Below are positions 20,874-26,094 of a stretch of 26,094 nt of DNA, one piece after another. Source of the stretch: Didymodactylos carnosus (lineage: Eukaryota; Rotifera; Eurotatoria; Philodinida; Philodinidae); assembly GCA_905250885.1 (NCBI GenBank), contig CAJNOQ010002127.1, positions 1-26,094 on the forward strand, written 5' to 3'. The notes under the pieces are model-generated. The model had not been told where the DNA came from. It did no database searches and saw nothing but the letters and a program-made list of their open reading frames with translations. Both the position numbers and the translations under genes were made by a program. Every line of letters starts with the position of its first letter. Position 1 is the first letter of the stretch.

Positions 20874-21363
20874 ATGAGCCGATTCTTACGAACTTCAATT
20901 GTAGTAAAATATATGCAGGTTAACATTAGTGGGTCTCATGGCAGAAACTGCGATATAGGAAAAGGTGTTGGAACAAAAATATTTCCGGCGGATTGTGCTT
21001 TTTTGAAAAAAAACAGAAGCCTAGAGGTAGATTATTTTTATCCTGAAGCATATGTACCCACTAGTCATACAGGTTGTTATATCAGCGATGCAAGGTTGCC
21101 AGATTTTGTACTTTTTGGACCTTTTCTTGCTTATGTTCCTGTTGTTGTTTCTTCAGAATAAACAGATTATTAACTTGAAACATTTTCGAAAAAAAAGATG
21201 TCATTCTTTCTTCGCTTTTCAGACCTCTGTAGTTGGCAACCAACCAATAGCTTTTCTAGTTCACCGGAAAATATTTCTTTCCATTTTTCCCGATAATTTG
21301 TCTGTAGATTGGTGTTTTAAAGACAGAGCCAAATTATATCCTCAATGCATCCGGGATGATTAG
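20874..21363 (+). CDS. Possible small two-exon gene, unrecognised
   Basis: ATG at 20874 opens a 95-codon frame of mixed, coding-like composition (GSHGRNCDIGKGVGTKIF, TSHTGCYISDARLPDF). A strong acceptor (CTTTCTTCGCTTTTCAG, AG 21221-21222) opens a second coding-like exon to TAG at 21361-21363 (SVVGNQPIAFLVHRK, DNLSVDWCFKDRAKLYPQC). Using the GT at 21108 as donor joins them in phase 0 to give 124 aa; a GAG|GTAGAT donor at about 21027 would also keep the frame. AATAAA follows at 21434-21439, 70 bases after the stop. There is no known family, and more exons could lie upstream. The clean acceptor, open frame and poly(A) signal together make this more than a random frame. Confidence 0.38.
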
Positions 21364-21439
21364 TATGATATACTTTTAATATCAATAGCGGTGAAGCAAT
21401 GTGCTATCATTTTTATATGATCGGAATACTTCGAATAAA

Positions 21440-22084
21440 AACGAAAAAAAGTTTTTAGAAATTATCAATCTTGTCAACGGACTATTAGTAAAAAGGAACA
21501 TTAAAAACATCTTTTACTTCAAACATTTTAGGTACTTCCTTTTGCCAAGATTTAGATTGTACTTTAATAGCTGATTCTACCCCTTTACTAAATGGATAAG
21601 ACGTTTATATCACACTAAACCTGCGGAACATCAATCAACAAAAACATTATTGGGCCCTTTTAATAGAAAAAGATTTCATTTTTAAATGAGGTCAATCTAC
21701 CATCAAAAGGAAAATCCATTAGCTTTTCCAAAATCTAAGAAAATTACAAATGTCATAAGAAGAATTCTTTCTTCGACACATCACTATCATTATAGTTGAA
21801 TAAAAGACTAATCATGCGCATTTGTATTATTTAACACGTCTTTTTAACTTAATATGTGGGTACATTCAACACTTAGGATTTATTGAACACTATCAGTGTT
21901 GCGACTGTCTTCATGAATATGTCTTCATTTCAATATTTTTGCTAATAATCGTAACTGTCAGTAAACTGACAGAAACTCAATAGTATATGTACATTGTGTC
22001 AAAAACTTATACAAATGATTCGTATTATTCTTAAATTCTTTATTCTTAAATATCAGCAAGCGTTTCTGTGAAAAGATACTATAA
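21440..22084. other. Intergenic region with small hairpins
   Basis: No gene is seen. Two perfect small palindromes occur: AACACT/AGTGTT at 21886-21900 and CTGTCAGT-AA-ACTGACAG at 21955-21972. They lie 100-200 bases upstream of the TATA box at 22085 and could be protein-binding sites, but this is only a possibility. Confidence 0.35.
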
Positions 22085-22092
22085 TATAAAAG
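22085..22092 (+). promoter_or_regulatory. Candidate TATA box for the FN3-thioredoxin gene
   Basis: TATAAAAG matches the core-promoter consensus exactly and lies 297 bases upstream of the ATG. Transcription would start near 22115. A splice-acceptor-like CATTTTATCGCAG at ~22340-22352, 29 bases before the ATG, could then close a 5' UTR intron or accept a spliced leader. Confidence 0.35.
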
Positions 22093-22381
22093 CCCTAATA
22101 TTCAAAACTGCGTCCATCTTTCACAAGCAGCAAATCAGCTTCTTAAGTTTTCGTTCTGTTGCCAGTTCTTTGAAAAATCATATTTCATTTTAATTCTGGC
22201 GTACGTGTGAATGATGTATAACACGCTGTATTCGTCTATTACAATCACAAAATTTATTTTTTAGTTAAATTTTTCTTTCTGTCTTCAAGTGTAAATTTTT
22301 TTAAACGGTTGTAAAGAATAAGAGAATTCACTTTATTTTCATTTTATCGCAGTTTATAAAAATTATCGAGGAAAAAACAAC

Positions 22382-25300
22382 ATGTCATCAACAAATTGGA
22401 GTGAGAATATCAACGATGATATAGTACTATTAGGAGCAACTACCACTGTTCAATCAAAGCCGATAAAAGCACAAGTTAGTTTAGAAATATTAACACATGG
22501 ACGTATTTCGGTTGATTGGAGTACGTTGGAAGTGTTTCCTTCCACTCGTCATTTTCTCATTCACTACAAAATGCTTAATGAAAACAAAGTGAGTAGTCAT
22601 TTGTCAGGAAGGTAATTGAAGAGACTTATATTGTTCTTTAATTCAAGAGTAAAGTTATTCGAATGCCCAAGAACATGAGAAATTTTATATTACACAAAAT
22701 CGAGCCCGGATGCATGTATGAAATTCATGTATGCGCCGTTGATCGAAGAGGTTTTATTCTTTCTACAACAGAGTGTGCTTGTATCCAAGTGGGAGCAGCT
22801 GATTTGCCAAGTCTACGTGTTACGTAAGACAGTGCTCTTTTATATGATTTTTTTCTTATACTTAAAAAATCCGTTGCAGGAGATCAACACCTGATTTTAT
22901 TTGGTTGGAGTGGAAGAAACCAAGGGACATACCTATATCAGAAATAAAATCCTATAATTTGCTTATTGATGGTGTACCCAAAGTTGTTCTAGGACCATAT
23001 GAGACAAAATTTATTGTGAACAATGGTATACCAGGAAAACAATATACATTTCAAATCGAGGTAACTTTATAAGCTAATCCATCAATATGAAACTATCCAT
23101 ATATTTCTTAATAATTACATTATCTGTAGACATAGTACATTTGTATTAATATTTCCAGTTTAGTCGTAAAAACGGTGTATCGTGTTGTTCACCACCTTAC
23201 GTAGTTAATTGGCCCGGAACAACCGTTCCTCGTTTGTACTATATTTTTAAAAATAAACAAAATGTGCTCATATATTGGAAAAATTCATTATCAATAGGTG
23301 ATGGTGAAATTGAAAATTATAAGGTTTGTAGTTTGTAAATATTTGAAATAACAATTTTACTTATTTCTATTTTCATTTACTTCATCTAGCTTCATTGTTA
23401 CAATTCCAAACAAAATTCAAGCGTTGTATTTGGACCGTATTCACCAGAATGTCGAGAAATACTAATTAAAGATTTAGAAGCAAATCAATATATTGTTGTT
23501 CTTGAAATTAATCTTAAAAATTCAGATCGATCATTATATTCTAAACCTTTGAAGGTAAATTGTGCAGAGATAGGAGATGCACCAAATTTATCTTATGAGT
23601 ATATCGATTCTGAAAACAGACAAGAATTAGAAAAAGCTGTTTGTTGTCTTTTACCAATTCGAGATAAGTATGTGAACATCGATTGAGTATGAAATTTTTA
23701 AGTTAAATCGATAATCAAATTTAGACTGTTACGACGAATTGATGAAGAAAGCGTATTCGGTAATAGTAATTCCCAACAATTGTTAAATGATTGTGAAACC
23801 TTGATTTACAGAATATTAGTAATGCTTTCACAGTTGACAAGTGAGTAAAGTCGTTCTTTCTTCTAAAAAAATTTGTGATGGTTAATTCAATTAATTACTA
23901 ATTGTTTTAGATCGAGTGCAATTAAACTTAATCATTCAAACAGATGAAAATACGACTCCTTGCAACCGTCAATTAATGATAAATGGTAAACTATGTAGTA
24001 CAATTATACCGTGGTTTGTAAAAGAAGTACCTCTGGAGGTGACAATGAAGTTTTCGATATAATTGTGTTTTTTTTTACAACTTTTATTTATGTTTAGCTT
24101 CCAGTAGGAAATATGTCCTATGAGCTTGCTGTAGCTAATGTCTCTGATTCACCACATTCTCCTATGGTTACTTCAAAAAAGATTTTTGTTGATCAATCTG
24201 AACAATTTACGTTCTTTTGTATGCATTTCGAAGAACAATATTATCATTCAAAAACGTATGTTGTTAAATATTGTTTAAATTACATGACACGGTTCGTTTT
24301 GTTTAAGTTGTTCGTATTTTGAAACATTTCAAATGGAAAAAACGTGTACTCGTCCTTTACATGAAGGTTTATTAAAACATTATCAAATATTGAACAAAAA
24401 AAGTATTTGTTTATACGATTTATTCCAAAATAAAATTGTCAAAATACCAGACGAAAACATGTGTCGTTTAAGCGTGCTAGTTTTTTACGTACAATGGCAA
24501 GTGTTGTGATATTATAAAAAGTATTTTGTATAATGCTGTAAGGATGACTATTAAAAATATTTGTGAAAAAGTTAATTTAAGTGTCCTTTTGAACTATATC
24601 AATGTCAATTTCATAATACGTGTATACCAACGTGTTGAAGTTTTATTGAATTTAGTCCGAAAAATGAGTAATGTATCAACGTGTGCCTTATGTTTCAGGT
24701 GTTTGTCATCTACAAAGTATTTAAGATATTTTGTAAATTACGCATCATCCCATCGAGATCAAGTAGTAGCATATGTAAATGTTCTAATTGATATAAAGTA
24801 TAGTCACTTCTTCATTTGTAGTGTGATTTTATTACAATTAATTGTGATAAGTCCGATATTGACATTTTAAAAAAATTCACAAAGGAGTTTCAGCAAACAG
24901 TGCATTGTTATACCGACTTCTCATCGGATGATTTCAAATGTATGTCTCATGTTTATTTGTGTTACTTTTTTTATTATTTTGTTTTAATTACTTTTTTTAG
25001 ACGAAGAAAATGAGAATACCAAACCCGTACATGAAATATTTTCTCTTGATGGTGTTCCAACGTGCATATTTCTCGATTATAACGGTTAGTTGAGCGAAAT
25101 TTTTAAATGAAAATATTTTGTTTTTTTATTCTATTTTGATAATCTTTAAGCACGGATTGTTTGGAAAGGACGAATTTCCGCTTATGATCAAAAGGATTAT
25201 GACGCAACGATGGAACATATAACGAGCGAAATACACGGAATTAAATGTACAATTATCAAATGTCAGAATTGTAAAACAGATTCTCAAATAGAATCACACC

Positions 25301-25511
25301 TCTCGGGTAATATGAACTTTAACTTTTTCACATCATTTTTACCCAATTATAATCTGTTGTTTTGTTTGCAGAAACTGCAAGAACGATTCAGTTTTTTCAG
25401 CAACGACCAGGTTCAAAACAAAATACTTTACAACGAAAACTTCGACATGTTGTGTCAATGAAAAAGCATAGTAATGTGGAGGAAACAATATCATTTAATA
25501 ATGATGTTTAA
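22382..25511 (+). CDS. Fibronectin type III repeats fused to a thioredoxin-like domain
   Basis: Fourteen exons: 22382-22588, 22648-22823, 22880-23060, 23159-23323, 23390-23667, 23725-23840, 23911-24038, 24098-24255, 24308-24505, 24699-24774, 24822-24939, 25001-25084, 25151-25306, 25372-25511. The phases agree and give 726 aa. There is no signal peptide or membrane helix, so the product is probably cytosolic. FN3 repeats lie at ~28-115 (ISVDW...YEIHVCAVDRRG), ~120-205 (FIWLEWKKP...YTFQIEFSRKNG) and ~213-310 (VLIYWKNS...YIVVLEINLKNSD), each with the core Trp and the late Tyr. A fourth, weak repeat may span ~375-455. Residues ~505-670 are thioredoxin-like: LSVLVFYVQW, then W533-Q-V-L-C537 in place of WCxxC, a strand FITINCDKSD, the cis-Pro loop GVP620TCIFLDYN and a last strand IVWKGRIS. 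About 35 extra residues precede the cis-Pro. The tail is basic. The 24505/24699 junction is the least certain. Confidence 0.8.
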
Positions 25512-25555
25512 AATCAATTAAGTTTTCACATTCTGCTGTAGAAATTCTTGAACAT

Positions 25556-25565
25556 AATAAATAAA
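25556..25565 (+). terminator. Overlapping AATAAA signals of the FN3-thioredoxin gene
   Basis: Two overlapping AATAAA hexamers (25556-25561 and 25560-25565), 45-54 bases after the stop codon. Confidence 0.6.
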
Positions 25566-25597
25566 TATTAGACTTTTTAGTGAATAATCATGTTCAA

Positions 25598-25701
25598 TAG
25601 AGATGTGCACGGGAGCGATTTTCAGAGCCGTATCCGATCCATACCCGACAGCATCATACTTATACTCAACCTTCGGATCGGATACGAGTACGGGTCGGGT
25701 T
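25598..25701. repeat. Repeat with GATCGGATACG motifs, possibly the end of a hAT-type element
   Basis: It opens TAGAGATGTGCACGGG, similar to hAT-type termini (consensus around TAGRGATG). It contains a perfect 12-bp inverted repeat, CGTATCCGATCC (25629-25640) against GGATCGGATACG (25675-25686), plus related TACCCGAC / GTCGGGT motifs. It is much more GC-rich than its surroundings. The other end of the element is not identified. Confidence 0.4.
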
Positions 25702-25741
25702 GTACAGGGTGCATAAAAATGTTTTTGGGAAAAATGTTTTT

Positions 25742-25911
25742 ACATTCGATTTTTCAATGCAACTACCTTTTTACGTTATTTGTACAAACACAACGCTTCC
25801 AAATACACTTAGCAGATGCAGCGGAAAAAACTCCATCTAGTCAGCACATTTAGAAGCGTCTGTGTTTGTACAAATAACGAAAAAAAGTAGTTGCGTTGAA
25901 AAATCGAATGT
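25742..25911. mobile_element. Foldback or MITE-like element with ~65-bp arms
   Basis: The left arm (from 25742: ACATTCGATTTTTCAATGC, TTATTTGTACAAACACAACG) is the near-perfect reverse complement of the right arm ending at 25911 (CGTCTGTGTTTGTACAAATAA, GCGTTGAAAAATCGAATGT). The arms flank a ~35-base centre. There is no coding capacity; the frame at 25590-25853 simply runs through it. Whether it is independent of the repeat at 25598 or part of one larger element is unclear. Confidence 0.65.
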
Positions 25912-26094
25912 TTCTCATTCGTTTAAAAAATGAGCTTTTTTAACGTTTTTCGAGGTTTTTGTAAGTATTTTTTGAATCTTTGGTTTCGGAAAAGTGACTT
26001 AACAACTTTTCAACGCTCACAGGTTTGTAGAGCTCGACGAGCTCTATCGAACTATGTAAAGATGTTCAAGAAAAAATGTTTATTCTGCATTGGA
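25912..26094. other. Repeat-like tail with a 19-base palindrome
   Basis: T-rich sequence with no gene. TAGAGCTCG-A-CGAGCTCTA at 26028-26046 is a perfect palindrome around one central base. This block probably belongs to the same repeat-derived tract, which continues past the window. Confidence 0.45.

Noticed and set aside
1-26094. Search by eye for CRISPR arrays, bacterial operons, rRNA, tRNA and a bdelloid-type spliced-leader RNA gene
   Set aside because: None found: no regularly spaced repeats, no tRNA-like TTCGA box with proper stems, and no match to the spliced-leader sequence I remember for bdelloids.

Overview
This is a nuclear segment of a small-genome invertebrate animal. It is strongly AT-rich, and its genes are split by many short introns, most 47 to 100 bases, with GT...AG ends and T-rich acceptors. 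Genes end in AATAAA signals, and the recognisable proteins are animal ones: a mitochondrial mTERF protein, mitochondrial ribosomal protein uS17m, TXNDC16/ERp90 and GPATCH2. The compact genes, tiny introns, splice-acceptor-like sequences next to start codons and many short inverted-repeat elements suggest a bdelloid rotifer (Adineta or Rotaria type). That taxon is inference, not proof.

Layout. Bases 1-10160 hold four plus-strand genes head to tail: the 3' part of an mTERF gene (to 1117), MRPS17 (2528-3005, 2 exons), TXNDC16 (3277-7292, 16 exons, 780 aa) and GPATCH2 (7608-10045, 6 exons, 490 aa). I rebuilt the exons by following splice phase through each gene; every junction keeps the frame and the final lengths are close to those of the human proteins. 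A 293-bp foldback element with 73-bp perfect arms lies at 10294-10586. A minus-strand gene for a single-pass membrane protein that I do not recognise follows (11119-11787).

From 11823 to 18377 there is about 6.5 kb with no convincing gene. It contains a decayed second copy of the foldback element (16103-16362) and one weak two-exon candidate. A minus-strand, three-exon gene for an unrecognised 444-aa protein lies at 18378-19828. The next 2.5 kb holds a textbook piggyBac-type MITE with TTAA target duplications (20088-20305), a possible small two-exon gene (20874-21363) and a TATA box at 22085. The plus-strand gene at 22382-25511 has 14 exons and encodes 726 aa. It joins three or four fibronectin type III repeats to a thioredoxin-like domain whose WCxxC motif has become WQVLC. 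The last 0.5 kb is repeat-derived.

Functional links are limited. The first two genes both serve mitochondrial gene expression. TXNDC16 and the FN3-thioredoxin protein both carry thioredoxin folds without a complete CxxC. The most notable items are the FN3-thioredoxin architecture, the foldback family, the possible spliced-leader acceptors and a stop-free, 3n-length intron in TXNDC16 whose retention would insert a hydrophobic segment.
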